Source: Deltaproteobacteria bacterium (GTDB lineage Bacteria > Desulfobacterota > GWC2-55-46 > DRQE01). Taken from it: 36,702 nt of DNA. The notes under the pieces are model-generated. The model was not told the DNA's origin. It saw nothing but the letters and a program-made list of their open reading frames with translations, and did not search any database. The stretch is taken from the NCBI GenBank assembly GCA_024278765.1, contig JAJRSM010000001.1, positions 1 through 36,702 on the forward strand, written 5' to 3'. The position numbers were made by a program, and so were the translations under genes. Positions within the stretch are counted from its first letter, which is position 1. Each line of letters starts with the position of its first letter. Positions 1 through 8,241 of this stretch are shown here, piece after piece.

Positions 1-360
1 TATTGATGGACTTTGCCGTGCGGCGAGCACCTCACTGCGTGATAGCTACATTCAACAGATAGCTTCTTGCCATGCGCTGGTATGGTTTTTATTGATGGAC
101 TTTGCCGTGCGGCGAGCACCTCACTGCGTGAGGGCAACCCACATGCGTGGGGGCAAAGCGGCTTCGCCGCAAAAACATAACCCTTTTAATGAATTTGCTG
201 TACGCAGTACCCACATGCGTGGGGGCAACTCACATGCGTGGGGGCAAAATTCAGTAGGTAGTTTTCGTGCCATGCGCTGGTATGGTTTTTATTGATGGAC
301 TTTGCCCGTGCGGCGAGCACCACATGCGTGGGGGCAAAAGCGGCTTCGCCGCAAGACCTA
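1..360. repeat. Mosaic of short hairpin modules (locus A)
   Basis: No gene is visible here. The stretch is built from recurring short palindromes joined by a GGCAA/GGCAAA linker. The modules are CTCACTGCGTGAG, CCCACATGCGTGGG and GCGGCTTCGCCGC, each with arms of about 5 bp and a 3-4 nt loop, plus a GTACGCAGTAC-type module. A longer unit starting CCATGCGCTGG and ending CGAGCACC occurs at about 71-120 and 270-322, with a truncated copy at 1-31. The arms differ between modules but stay complementary. The same modules recur at 11516-11940. Short open frames across this stretch are repeat artefacts. Confidence 0.75.
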
Positions 361-370
361 ACCACAACTT

Positions 371-459
371 TGTCATGCTGAATTTAGTTCAGCATCTGTA
401 TTTGCTTTGATCTACTATGTGGTAATAAATACAGACCCTGGATCAAGTTCAGGATGACA
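371..459. repeat. 89-bp element with imperfect terminal inverted repeats
   Basis: The left end begins TGTCATGCTGAA and the right end finishes TTCAGGATGACA. The two ends are imperfect inverted repeats of about 28 bp around an AT-rich centre. The left arm is itself a small hairpin (GCTGAA...TTCAGC). A related half-unit (GATGCTGAA...TTCAGCAT) lies at about 14229-14250. It resembles dispersed REP-like or MITE-like elements of bacterial intergenic regions; this is inferred from its architecture alone. Confidence 0.6.
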
Positions 460-515
460 GGTTTTGTGGTGTATGGTAGACGGACAGCTTCCTGCACTCA
501 CTGAGTAGAGGCTAA

Positions 516-644
516 TCAATTTACATCGCCTTCACGTAATTGCTCAATCATCAAACTATAAGACGGCCTTTTGAGTTCGCTTACTGAGATATACGCAAAG
601 CCTTCTGCAACCTCTTCCTTTATGTAAGGTTTACATACACTCAC
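516..644 (-). CDS. Possible 42-aa small ORF or gene remnant downstream of nadE
   Basis: An open frame on the minus strand could start with GTG at 644 and end with TGA at 516. It encodes 42 residues, including KPYIKEEVAEGFAYI and ending MIEQLREGDVN. The composition looks protein-like, but there is no recognisable Shine-Dalgarno sequence and the frame is closed by a stop just upstream of the GTG. It lies just downstream of nadE on the same strand. It may be a decayed C-terminal fragment of an unknown gene, or chance. Confidence 0.2.
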   Translation of the reverse strand: MSVCKPYIKEEVAEGFAYISVSELKRPSYSLMIEQLREGDVN

Positions 645-669
645 AGATATTCAAAACATCCAACCGCAC

Positions 670-2496
670 CTACCTATGGAGATAACCGTTCGTGATCGGC
701 ATACGTCTATCTTTACCAAAGGCCCTGGTAGTTATCTTTATCCCGGGCGGTGATTGACGCCTCTTGTACTCACTTCTATCGACCATCGTAATTATTCTTT
801 TTACGACAGCTCTGTCAAAGCCCATAGCGACGATTTCGGAGACGCATTGATTATCCTCGACATATGCCTTAAGTATCGGGTCAAGTATCTCGTAAGGAGG
901 CAATGTATCCTGATCACACTGGTCAGGCCTGAGTTCTGCCGTCGGCGGCTTTGTTATTATCCTCTCAGGTATCAACGCACTTCCGGCCTTTATATTTATA
1001 TACTCCGAGAGCCTATATACAAGTAGCTTAGGTACGTCTTTTATAACGGCAAAGCCGCCTGCCATATCTCCGTAAAGCGTTGCGTACCCGACAGCCATCT
1101 CGCTCTTATTTCCGGTCGTAAGGACCAGCCACCCGAACTTATTACTAAGTGCCATAATAAGATTACCGCGCGTCCTGGCCTGAAGATTTTCTTCAGCAAC
1201 GCCGGATTCCGTACCCTTAAAATCCCGATCCAAACTCTGCAAATAACTATTAAAGGTCGGTGTTATAGAGATATCTCTATAATCTATACCAAGGTTTTTT
1301 GCGATTAGTTCAGCATCAACGCGCGAATCCTTAGAAGAATAACGCGACGGCATAAATACCCCTGTGACGTTCTCAGCACCCAGTGCCTTTGCTGCGATAA
1401 CAGCCACTATGGCCGAGTCTATCCCGCCTGAAAGTCCGATCACACAACGCTTAAAGCCACTCTTTTTTGCGTAATCTCGGGTGCCAAGGACCAAGGCACT
1501 CAGAGTATCCTCTAGCTCCAGCTCTGACTCTAGCCCCTGCGAATTATTCACTTCTTTAAAAGACCTACCCTCTGGCAAGACCTCGCCAGCGGCAAGCTTC
1601 ATGCCACGAGCTCGCTCTGGTATAGCTACCTTGTCTTTTTTTCTGTCTTCTTTAGAAAGCCTTATTAGGCGAACTTTATTAAGAACACCGCTACGAGCAA
1701 GGCCCGTTAGCAAAAGCTCTCTCTCCTTTTTGTCAGCGCGCCTTGTCTTCTTTAAACCCGTCGCATCCAGATCAACGACAAAGAGGTCCTCGTCAAAGGC
1801 CTTGCCACGAGCAAGCACTAGGGCATGCTCGTCCACCACCATGCCTTGGCCGTCAAAGACCAACTCGTCTTGGCCTCCGACAAGATTATTATAAATAATA
1901 GCAACCTTGTTTTCGCGCACCCTCTGCCCTATTAACTCCTCTCTACGCAGGAGCTTACCAGAGTCAAATGGAGATGCATTTAGATTAACTATAACGTGTG
2001 CACCGCAAAGCCTCTGCAACCTGGCCGGCCCATCTGCAAACCACAGATCTTCACAAATACCAACACCTATTTTTAGACCATCCAAAGAGAAACTCATAGG
2101 AAGATTGCCAGCCTTAAAGTAACGTTGCTCATCAAAGACCCCGTAGTTAGGAAGATGTATCTTATGACAAACACCAGCTATAGTTCCTTTATGCAGGATC
2201 GCCGCGCTGTTGTAAAGCTCACCGTCTCGCCCCCTGTCCACAAAGCCTACCAGGGCGGTAATCCCCTTGACTTTACGACTAATGTCCTCAATTGCCTTCA
2301 TATTATCCGTTATAAAACGCGACTTTAGAAGTAAGTCCTCTGGAGGATAACCAGTAATTGCCAACTCTGGAAAGACCACAAGGTCGCAGTCCATACGAGA
2401 TGCCTTATCTATAAAAGAAAGTATTTTTCTTGAATTCTTGCTTATAGCACCCACCGTCGGGTTTATCTGGGCCAAGGCCACTCTTAATCTACTCAT
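670..2496 (-). CDS. nadE: Glutamine-hydrolysing NAD+ synthetase
   Basis: This cytoplasmic enzyme converts nicotinic acid adenine dinucleotide to NAD+ using glutamine as ammonia donor and ATP. The 608-residue product has the two-domain layout of glutamine-dependent NadE. The N-terminal nitrilase-type glutaminase (about 1-270) has Glu44 in VFPELAITGY, Lys112 in HKIHLPNYG and Cys148 in GVGICEDLW, a plausible Glu-Lys-Cys triad. The C-terminal synthetase has the ATP-pyrophosphatase P-loop SGGIDS at 356-361 and the LTTGNKSEMAVGY segment. The ATG at 2496 gives the expected N-terminus (MSRLRVALAQINPTVG). It appears monocistronic. The length is somewhat above the family norm because of a charged linker (about 280-330) between the domains. 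Confidence 0.95.
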   Translation of the reverse strand: MSRLRVALAQINPTVGAISKNSRKILSFIDKASRMDCDLVVFPELAITGYPPEDLLLKSRFITDNMKAIEDISRKVKGITALVGFVDRGRDGELYNSAAILHKGTIAGVCHKIHLPNYGVFDEQRYFKAGNLPMSFSLDGLKIGVGICEDLWFADGPARLQRLCGAHVIVNLNASPFDSGKLLRREELIGQRVRENKVAIIYNNLVGGQDELVFDGQGMVVDEHALVLARGKAFDEDLFVVDLDATGLKKTRRADKKERELLLTGLARSGVLNKVRLIRLSKEDRKKDKVAIPERARGMKLAAGEVLPEGRSFKEVNNSQGLESELELEDTLSALVLGTRDYAKKSGFKRCVIGLSGGIDSAIVAVIAAKALGAENVTGVFMPSRYSSKDSRVDAELIAKNLGIDYRDISITPTFNSYLQSLDRDFKGTESGVAEENLQARTRGNLIMALSNKFGWLVLTTGNKSEMAVGYATLYGDMAGGFAVIKDVPKLLVYRLSEYINIKAGSALIPERIITKPPTAELRPDQCDQDTLPPYEILDPILKAYVEDNQCVSEIVAMGFDRAVVKRIITMVDRSEYKRRQSPPGIKITTRAFGKDRRMPITNGYLHR

Positions 2497-2922
2497 GTGA
2501 AAAATTTAACAAAGACAAGGGAATATGTAAAGGGAATTAAAATTATCAAAATATCTATTGACTACCTCACAGAAACTGTTACAATTATTCTTCGTGCTGA
2601 GTTGGATTTATTATAGCGTAAACCACCACAGCAGGAGAGGATTGACAAACCATAAACAACGCTGGAATCAAACACTCCACATGGTTCTTACCTCTCAGAC
2701 AGATGCGCCGCAAGAGAAATATCTCTAGTAGACTCTGCGCAGTCTTAAGCCAAACATACCGCCAGATTACAACTTTGAATATCTTTGCAAAGACAACTTC
2801 GCCCCCGCAAGAGAGCGGTATTGTATTCTTTGTTATTTTTAAGTAGTCGACCCGCCAAGATGCGGCACATCAAGAAGATTAGCACCCTACAAGTGGTATA
2901 CCCCACTATAAGGAACTTCACT
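2497..2922. other. Intergenic region between nadE and the response regulator
   Basis: I see no gene in this gap. It must hold the divergent promoters of nadE (-) and the response regulator (+). The best plus-strand candidate is TTGACT at 2558-2563 and TACAAT at 2580-2585, 16 nt apart, which would leave an untranslated leader of more than 300 nt. An open frame extends upstream of the response regulator to 2785, but its N-terminal 46 codons do not look like part of a receiver domain. Confidence 0.4.
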
Positions 2923-3324
2923 ATGGCAGAAGAAAAATATATATTAATTGTCGATGATGAGCCAACACTGCTTGAATTTCTCGATATATATTTATCCGAG
3001 GAAGGCTACACGGTAGAGCGTGCCTCTAATGGCTTGGAAGCGATAAAGATGACAGAGGTACATGACTATGACGCTATCATAACCGATGTCATGATGCCTG
3101 TTATGGACGGCATAGAGTTCTATAAAAAACTATCTGAGATATCACCGAAGTTCACTGAAAGGGTTATATTTATAAGCGGCTATATCTGTACAGACAAGGC
3201 ATCATTTATCAAGAATACCGGACGCAAACTACTGCCAAAACCATTCCAGATGACTGAGATAAACGCTGCACTCGACAACATTCACAAAACAGAATCACAG
3301 ACAATAGAAAATGCCTGCTGCTAG
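2923..3324 (+). CDS. Single-domain response regulator (CheY-like receiver)
   Basis: The 133-residue protein is essentially a receiver domain only. It starts KYILIVDDEP (the acidic pair), has the phospho-acceptor aspartate in IITDVMMPVMDG, a Ser in the FISG segment and the conserved lysine in LPKPF. No output domain follows, so it probably acts by protein-protein contact or as a phosphorelay intermediate. The ATG at 2923 is preceded by AAGGA (2910-2914) at good spacing and begins right before the receiver, so it is preferred to the in-frame start at 2785. No histidine kinase is adjacent, so its partner is unknown. Confidence 0.85.
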   Translation: MAEEKYILIVDDEPTLLEFLDIYLSEEGYTVERASNGLEAIKMTEVHDYDAIITDVMMPVMDGIEFYKKLSEISPKFTERVIFISGYICTDKASFIKNTGRKLLPKPFQMTEINAALDNIHKTESQTIENACC

Positions 3325-3479
3325 AGATCTAAAACTCATACCTTGACAAATAAAGTTTAACAGGAAATTTTAAGTCATTATTGCTTGCGCCTGTAAGAGC
3401 TCGTTATCGCTTTACCAAGACCTACGACTCAGAGCTACCCCCGCCCCTCTAAACTCAGTAGCTGTAAGCCATAATACGC

Positions 3480-4763
3480 TTAGAGTCCTTTGAGGCTTTT
3501 ATCTATTGCCGCTAGAGTACTATCGATATCTACCTTTGAATGGGCAAGCCCCATAAAAGCCGCCTCATACTGAGATGGCGGCAGGAAGATACCATTCTTA
3601 AGCATACGGCCAAAGTAGGTAGAGAACTTTTCAAAGTCACAGGCTGCCGCGCCTTTATAGTCCTTTACAGGCTTCTCGCTAAAGAAGAGCGTAAACATAC
3701 TACCGACATTGGTTAGCTGACAAGGCGCACCCCTGTCTTGGATTATCTCGACAATACCCTGGCATAACTTGGCGGTACTGGCAAAGAGCTTTTCATATAC
3801 TCCGTCTTTCTTCAAAATTTTCAGGGTCTCGATCCCGGCTGTCATCGCCAGAGGATTACCAGAAAGCGTCCCTGCCTGATAGACCGGCCCGGAAGGCGAG
3901 AGCATCTGCATTATCTTGCGCTTTCCGCCAAAGGCCCCGACAGGAAGCCCGCCGCCTATGACCTTACCAAGGCAGGTCAGATCAGGGTTGACCTTATAGT
4001 AGTTCTGAGCCCCACCGTAACAAAGCCTAAAGCCGCTCATAACCTCATCCATTATCAGCAGAGCACCGTATTGCTTGGTAAGAACTCGTAACCCCTCAAG
4101 AAAGCCGGTCTTAGGAGGTACTACCCCCATATTACCGGGCAGCCCCTCTACGATTACGCAGGCTACCCCTTCCGGGTCTTTCTCAAAGATCTTCCTGACC
4201 GAGGCCAGATTATTATAGGCCGCTGTGACCGTAAGCTTTGCAATATCTGCCGGTACGCCAGGGCTATCGGGGACGCCAAATGTAGCAGCACCGCTACCGG
4301 CCTTTACAAGAAGCCCGTCGGAGTGCCCGTGATAACAGCCCTCAAACTTTATGACCTTATCGCGCTTAGTATAAGCGCGTGCAAGACGTATGGCACTCAT
4401 CGTCGCCTCTGTCCCGGAACTCACAAAGCGTACCATCTTCATTGAAGGAAAAGCATCTATGACAAGCTCTGCAAGCTCTACCTCAAGCTCGGTCGGTGCG
4501 CCGTAGCTTGTCCCACGCTCGATTGCTTTTTTAAGTGCTGCCGTAACCCTGGGCTCTGCGTGCCCGAGTATCATAGGGCCCCAAGAGCCTATATAATCTA
4601 TATAAGAATTACCGTCAACATCGAATATCTTTGAGCCCTTTGCCTTATCTATAAAGACAGGTTTACCACCGACCGCCTTAAAGGCCCTGACCGGGCTATT
4701 GACACCACCGGGGATAACCTCTTCGGCCTTTTTCATTATTTTAGCTGATTTTGTCGTAACCAT
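3480..4763 (-). CDS. hemL: Glutamate-1-semialdehyde 2,1-aminomutase
   Basis: This PLP enzyme isomerises glutamate-1-semialdehyde to 5-aminolevulinate in the C5 route of tetrapyrrole synthesis. The 427-residue length is typical. The N-terminus has [14 protein letters not shown], the aminotransferase fold shows [17 protein letters not shown], and the PLP Schiff-base lysine is Lys267 in [17 protein letters not shown], with [11 protein letters not shown] just before it. The ATG at 4763 fits the family start. It stands alone on the minus strand. Haem supply is relevant here because the window also encodes a pentahaem and a monohaem cytochrome, but no regulatory link is visible. Confidence 0.96.
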   Translation of the reverse strand: MVTTKSAKIMKKAEEVIPGGVNSPVRAFKAVGGKPVFIDKAKGSKIFDVDGNSYIDYIGSWGPMILGHAEPRVTAALKKAIERGTSYGAPTELEVELAELVIDAFPSMKMVRFVSSGTEATMSAIRLARAYTKRDKVIKFEGCYHGHSDGLLVKAGSGAATFGVPDSPGVPADIAKLTVTAAYNNLASVRKIFEKDPEGVACVIVEGLPGNMGVVPPKTGFLEGLRVLTKQYGALLIMDEVMSGFRLCYGGAQNYYKVNPDLTCLGKVIGGGLPVGAFGGKRKIMQMLSPSGPVYQAGTLSGNPLAMTAGIETLKILKKDGVYEKLFASTAKLCQGIVEIIQDRGAPCQLTNVGSMFTLFFSEKPVKDYKGAAACDFEKFSTYFGRMLKNGIFLPPSQYEAAFMGLAHSKVDIDSTLAAIDKSLKGL

Positions 4764-4900
4764 TACACCAACCCACCTCTCAGTTAAGGTTAAAAAGATG
4801 ACAAATACCCTTTATTATCACACATATACTACCCCATACTCATAAACCTGTCAATCCACAACTTTCAAAAAGTCTTACCCATGCCGTGCTTTCTCAGTAA

Positions 4901-4951
4901 TGTAACCATCATGTAATCCCTGTGTAACATTCGTGATAACGGCGTAACATT
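4901..4951 (+). promoter_or_regulatory. Pho-box-like direct repeats upstream of the psiE-like gene
   Basis: TGTAAC or a close variant recurs in 11-bp phase: TGTAAC at 4901, TGTAAT at 4912, TGTAAC at 4923, TGATAA at 4934 and a shifted GTAACAT near 4944. PhoB-type boxes are 7-bp direct repeats separated by 4 bp, the same 11-bp period. Together with the downstream PsiE/porin/Pst genes this supports a PhoB-type operator. A matching site sits upstream of pstS. No phoB or phoR gene is in the window. Confidence 0.65.
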
Positions 4952-4971
4952 AATTGCCTATCCTTAGATAC

Positions 4972-5445
4972 ATGAAGACAACAACAAAAATAAAAAAGAT
5001 GAACAACGCAATAACCGAAGTATTTGAGGCATTATCCAGGGTCATACTAAGCCTGCTTCTGGGAGTCCTTTTGATAGCCCTGTTATGGGCGACAATAGAA
5101 ACCTTCTTAGAGCTTCGCGCACAGTTCGACCACGGCGTCCACGAGATGCTCAAGGTCGCAATGGTAAACTCTCTCGGCATCCTTGCCATCCTTGAGGTCT
5201 TTAAGACGGGCCTGGCCTATTTTGCCAGCGGCAGGGTAAAGGTTACCTATATTATAGATACCGTGATCGTAGTGATACTGACCGAACTGATAATGTTCTG
5301 GTTCAAGGACGTAGGATACGAAAAAATACTGCTGGCGATAACACTGATCCTGTCGCTGATAGTAGCAAGGATACTAACGATCCGCTTCTCCCCCGGCAGA
5401 AAAAAGTCAGAGCAGACCGGGGTTGCCTCTTTCAAGGCGGCGTAA
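4972..5445 (+). CDS. PsiE-family phosphate-starvation-inducible membrane protein
   Basis: The product of about 157 residues has four predicted transmembrane segments (around VILSLLLGVLLIALLW, MVNSLGILAILEVF, VIVVILTELIMFWF and ILLAITLILSLIVARIL) and resembles the PsiE family; the biochemical role of that family is unknown. The start is uncertain. A TTG at 4954 is only a few bases from the Pho-box-like repeats and would probably precede the transcript start. ATG at 4972 or ATG at 4999 (MNNAITEVFEALSRV) are better, though neither has a clear Shine-Dalgarno sequence. Its place upstream of a phosphate porin and the Pst operon, behind phased repeats, supports phosphate-starvation control. Confidence 0.75.
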   Translation: MKTTTKIKKMNNAITEVFEALSRVILSLLLGVLLIALLWATIETFLELRAQFDHGVHEMLKVAMVNSLGILAILEVFKTGLAYFASGRVKVTYIIDTVIVVILTELIMFWFKDVGYEKILLAITLILSLIVARILTIRFSPGRKKSEQTGVASFKAA

Positions 5446-5849
5446 GCCGGAAGAGACAGAAAACAACAGGATAACAAAGGAGATGGAAGAGATGATGAAA
5501 GACGCCAGTGAAGTTGCGGTAACCGGCCTTGAACTAAGCTAAAGATGCCCGCATTACTCAATAAAGAACGAAAGACCCGGGGCCTGCAGGGTCGCCACAA
5601 GCAAACTAGAGCCGGATATGATAAGAGAGACCTATTTTTGCAAGACAAATGAATACAAAAGCTGCCTCATCTATACCGGTCATAAACTCTGCATCTTCAA
5701 GAAGCAGAGAGCTGTCTGAGACAAGCAGGGTAATGCAAAACCATACAGGTATAAAACACTAGCGGGCTCGTAAACCGTCCATTACGGCAGAGAGACAATC
5801 CCGGGCAACTATAAATAAAAAATAAACCACCAACTAAAGGAGAGAATAA
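5446..5849 (+). other. Intergenic region between the psiE-like gene and the porin
   Basis: No convincing gene is seen. A 19-codon frame at 5483-5542 (ATG GAA GAG ATG ATG ... TAA) follows an AAAGGAG sequence, but the spacing to the first ATG is too short; the ATGs at 5492 and 5495 fit better. It is too short to judge and could be a translated leader. A short GACCC/GGGTC inverted repeat at 5574-5593 lacks a T-run. No Pho-box-like repeat is evident, so the porin may be transcribed from the psiE-like promoter or from an unrecognised one. Confidence 0.35.
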
Positions 5850-7058
5850 ATGAAAAGGTTTAAAGGGCTTAAAGGTAAGCTGATCATGACGCTGATAGCG
5901 GCGTGCAGCATGGCGGCAATCGCCATACCAGCGGCTGAGGCGGGCATCACCGTCTATCAGGATGGAGATAAGTACGTAAAGCTTGGCGGCAGGATTCAGC
6001 TGCAATACCACAGCCAGGACCCCGACTCGGGCTCGACCACGGACGACCTTAAGTTCCGCAGACTTCGCCCGTACATAGAGGGCAGCCTGTACAAGGACTG
6101 GATGGGCAAGTTCCAATGGGATATGGGAGGAGCCACAGGAGATAACGAGATCGCTATAAAAGACGCCTACATGCAGTACAATGGCTTTAAGAATATGAAG
6201 ATAACGCTCGGTAACGCAAACTTTCAATTCGCCCGGGAGTTCTTGACCTCAAGCAAGTATCAGAACCTTGTCGAGAGAACATTCGTCGGAGACCATAACT
6301 ACGGAACGCCGGACAGGAACCTCGGAGTGCACGTAACAGGAAGCCTCGCTGATAAGAAGCTCACATACGGCATCTCGGCGGCATCGGCAAGCATTGACCC
6401 GGACGACGACAAGCTCGACTTCGACACCCCTGTGAACGACGCCTCCGACTTTAACGAAGGCCGCATGGTAGGAGCGCGCCTGGACTACCATCCGTTTGGC
6501 TTTCTAAAGATGTCGCAGGGCGACTTCAGCAGATACCTCAAGGCAACGATAGGGGTCGCAGCATTCAGTTGGCAGAACGACGATGACAACAACACCTATA
6601 CTGCCGCCGCGACCGGCCTTGATAAGGGCGCAGGAGATGCAAGCGATACAAAGCAGGACAAGGCCGATATCGACTCGGTAACAGGCTTTGAGATAAGCGG
6701 CGCGATACGCGGGCGCGGGGCATCAATCGACGCTCAGTACAACCGCTTCAACGTAGATGCGGTGGACAGCACATACTCGCGCGGTATCTTTAAGAACGGT
6801 AATACAACCCTGACTAACTGGGCCATCGAGGGCGGTTATATGATAATACCGGATAAACTCGAGATCGCGGCGGGATACCAGAGCCAGGATGCCGACAGCT
6901 ACGCCACCGAATGGACAAGAAACTCGGTCGGCATTAACTACTTCTTTCAAAAGCACGACCTGAAGGCCCAGGTAACATACCGCATGGGCAAAGACCTGGA
7001 CGGCATAAAGGGCAACGATGAAAATGAAGTATTCGTTCAAGCCCAGTACGTCTTTTAA
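5850..7058 (+). CDS. Phosphate-selective porin (OprO/OprP family)
   Basis: An outer-membrane beta-barrel of 402 residues. A Sec signal peptide is visible (MKRFKGLKGKL then a hydrophobic stretch ending IPAAEA), with cleavage probably before GITVYQDG. The mature start (KYVKLGGRIQLQYHSQDPDSG) and segments such as LKFRRLRPYIEGSLYKDW and FQWDMGG match the phosphate-selective porin O/P family. The protein ends in alternating beta-strand residues and a terminal Phe (QAQYVF), as expected for BAM recognition. AAAGGAGAG precedes the ATG. It lies between psiE-like and pstS, so it probably brings phosphate or polyphosphate across the outer membrane to PstS. Substrate preference cannot be decided from sequence alone. 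Confidence 0.88.
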   Translation: MKRFKGLKGKLIMTLIAACSMAAIAIPAAEAGITVYQDGDKYVKLGGRIQLQYHSQDPDSGSTTDDLKFRRLRPYIEGSLYKDWMGKFQWDMGGATGDNEIAIKDAYMQYNGFKNMKITLGNANFQFAREFLTSSKYQNLVERTFVGDHNYGTPDRNLGVHVTGSLADKKLTYGISAASASIDPDDDKLDFDTPVNDASDFNEGRMVGARLDYHPFGFLKMSQGDFSRYLKATIGVAAFSWQNDDDNNTYTAAATGLDKGAGDASDTKQDKADIDSVTGFEISGAIRGRGASIDAQYNRFNVDAVDSTYSRGIFKNGNTTLTNWAIEGGYMIIPDKLEIAAGYQSQDADSYATEWTRNSVGINYFFQKHDLKAQVTYRMGKDLDGIKGNDENEVFVQAQYVF

Positions 7059-7113
7059 GAGAACTTCAAGCTACGGGCAGCGGATAAAAGGACTTAATCG
7101 CATCTCCACTACC

Positions 7114-7156
7114 CCGTAACATAAATGTAACATAGCTATATTACACTTACGCTAAC
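7114..7156 (+). promoter_or_regulatory. Pho-box-like repeats upstream of pstS
   Basis: Two clear repeats in 11-bp phase are seen, GTAACATAAAT from 7116 and GTAACATAGCT from 7127, followed by weaker TATATTA and TTACGCTAAC segments. The arrangement matches the site upstream of the psiE-like gene and the spacing of PhoB boxes. It sits 26-68 bp before the pstS start codon, consistent with control of pstSCAB-phoU by phosphate limitation. Confidence 0.65.
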
Positions 7157-7181
7157 CTGACAAAAGGAGAAAAAGAAAGTA

Positions 7182-8204
7182 ATGGATAAAAATAACCTGA
7201 AGAGCTTTAAAGCTCTGAGTTTTTTACTTGCTATCATAGCCATGACGTTAGTCGGCGGAACAGGCATTGCAGAGGCCGGAAGAAAGATCGTCAAGATAGA
7301 CGGCTCTTCGACCGTATTCCCCGTAACCGAGGCAGTAGCCGAGGAGTTTCAGACGGCTCATCGCGGTACGATGGTGACAATAGGAGTATCGGGCACAGGC
7401 GGCGGCTTTAAGAAGTTTTGCCGTGGCGATATCGATATAACCAATGCCTCACGTCCTATAAAGCCAACAGAGATTGCGCAGTGCAAAAAAGGTAATGTTC
7501 AGTACATAGAACTCCCCATCGCCTACGACGGTCTGGCAATCATAGTAAATAAGAGCAACGATTGGATAGACAGCATAACGGTAAAAGAGCTTAAGAAGAT
7601 CTGGGAGCCCGCTGCGCAGAGAAAGATCCTAAAGTGGAACCAGATACGCCCTAACTGGCCGGATAAAGCCATACACCTCTTTGCCCCGGGCGTTAGCTCA
7701 GGTACATTCGACTACTTTACAAAGGCGATAAACGGCGAAGAAGGCGCAAGCCGTGGCGACTTTACGGCAAGCGAGGACGACAACGTCCTGGTGCAAGGCA
7801 TCTCATCGGACAAAGGCGGCATGGGTTTCTTCGGACTGGCCTACTATGAACACAACAGCGACAAACTCAAACTCATCCCGGTAGATGATGAAATAGATAG
7901 TAACGGCAAGGGACCTATCGCACCAACCGTAGCATCAGTCAATGACGGAACGTACCAGCCGCTCTCAAGGCCTATCTTTATCTACGTAGACAAAGCAAAG
8001 GTAGAGGCAAGGCCGGAACTTGCTAACTTCATACAGTTCTTCCTTGATAACACGGCAGCACTCTCTGAAGAGGTCGGCTATATACCTCTGCCAGCGGCGA
8101 TACATACGCTGACAGTAGAAAGATTCAAGGCCAGAATTGAGGGTACGGTATATGAAGGTGCAAAGCAAGACGCAAGCGTTGAAGACCTTATGAGGCTCAA
8201 ATAA
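7182..8204 (+). CDS. pstS: Phosphate ABC transporter substrate-binding protein
   Basis: Periplasmic high-affinity phosphate-binding protein, 340 residues. It has a Sec signal peptide (hydrophobic about 12-30, cleaved near GIAEAG), then [18 protein letters not shown], a phosphate-binding loop typical of PstS, and [27 protein letters not shown], another ligand-binding segment. The [13 protein letters not shown] loop is also characteristic. The ATG at 7182 follows AAAAGGAGAAA. It is the first gene of pstS-pstC-pstA-pstB-phoU and follows the Pho-box-like repeats. No lipobox is seen, so it is probably soluble in the periplasm. Confidence 0.95.
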   Translation: MDKNNLKSFKALSFLLAIIAMTLVGGTGIAEAGRKIVKIDGSSTVFPVTEAVAEEFQTAHRGTMVTIGVSGTGGGFKKFCRGDIDITNASRPIKPTEIAQCKKGNVQYIELPIAYDGLAIIVNKSNDWIDSITVKELKKIWEPAAQRKILKWNQIRPNWPDKAIHLFAPGVSSGTFDYFTKAINGEEGASRGDFTASEDDNVLVQGISSDKGGMGFFGLAYYEHNSDKLKLIPVDDEIDSNGKGPIAPTVASVNDGTYQPLSRPIFIYVDKAKVEARPELANFIQFFLDNTAALSEEVGYIPLPAAIHTLTVERFKARIEGTVYEGAKQDASVEDLMRLK

Positions 8205-8241
8205 GGCCGCTTAGATAATAACAGGACATACCCATATACCA

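Noticed and set aside
92-295. 67-codon open frame in the hairpin mosaic
   Set aside because: It simply reads through the repeat modules (repeated THMRGG), has no ribosome-binding site and matches nothing.
1-360. CRISPR array
   Set aside because: The repeated units are short palindromes of several kinds with irregular spacing, and there are no unique spacers of constant length between identical repeats and no cas genes nearby.
2785-2922. Upstream extension of the response regulator
   Set aside because: The extra 46 residues are basic and unlike a receiver N-terminus, and the ATG at 2923 has a good ribosome-binding site.
4954-4971. TTG start of the PsiE-like gene
   Set aside because: It lies immediately after the Pho-box-like repeats, where the -10 element is expected, so it is probably not transcribed.
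5574-5593. Terminator after the psiE-like gene
   Set aside because: The GACCC/GGGTC inverted repeat has a 10-nt loop and no T-run.
5697-6227. 176-codon minus-strand frame over the porin start
   Set aside because: Antisense shadow of the well-supported porin gene, with no homology or ribosome-binding site.
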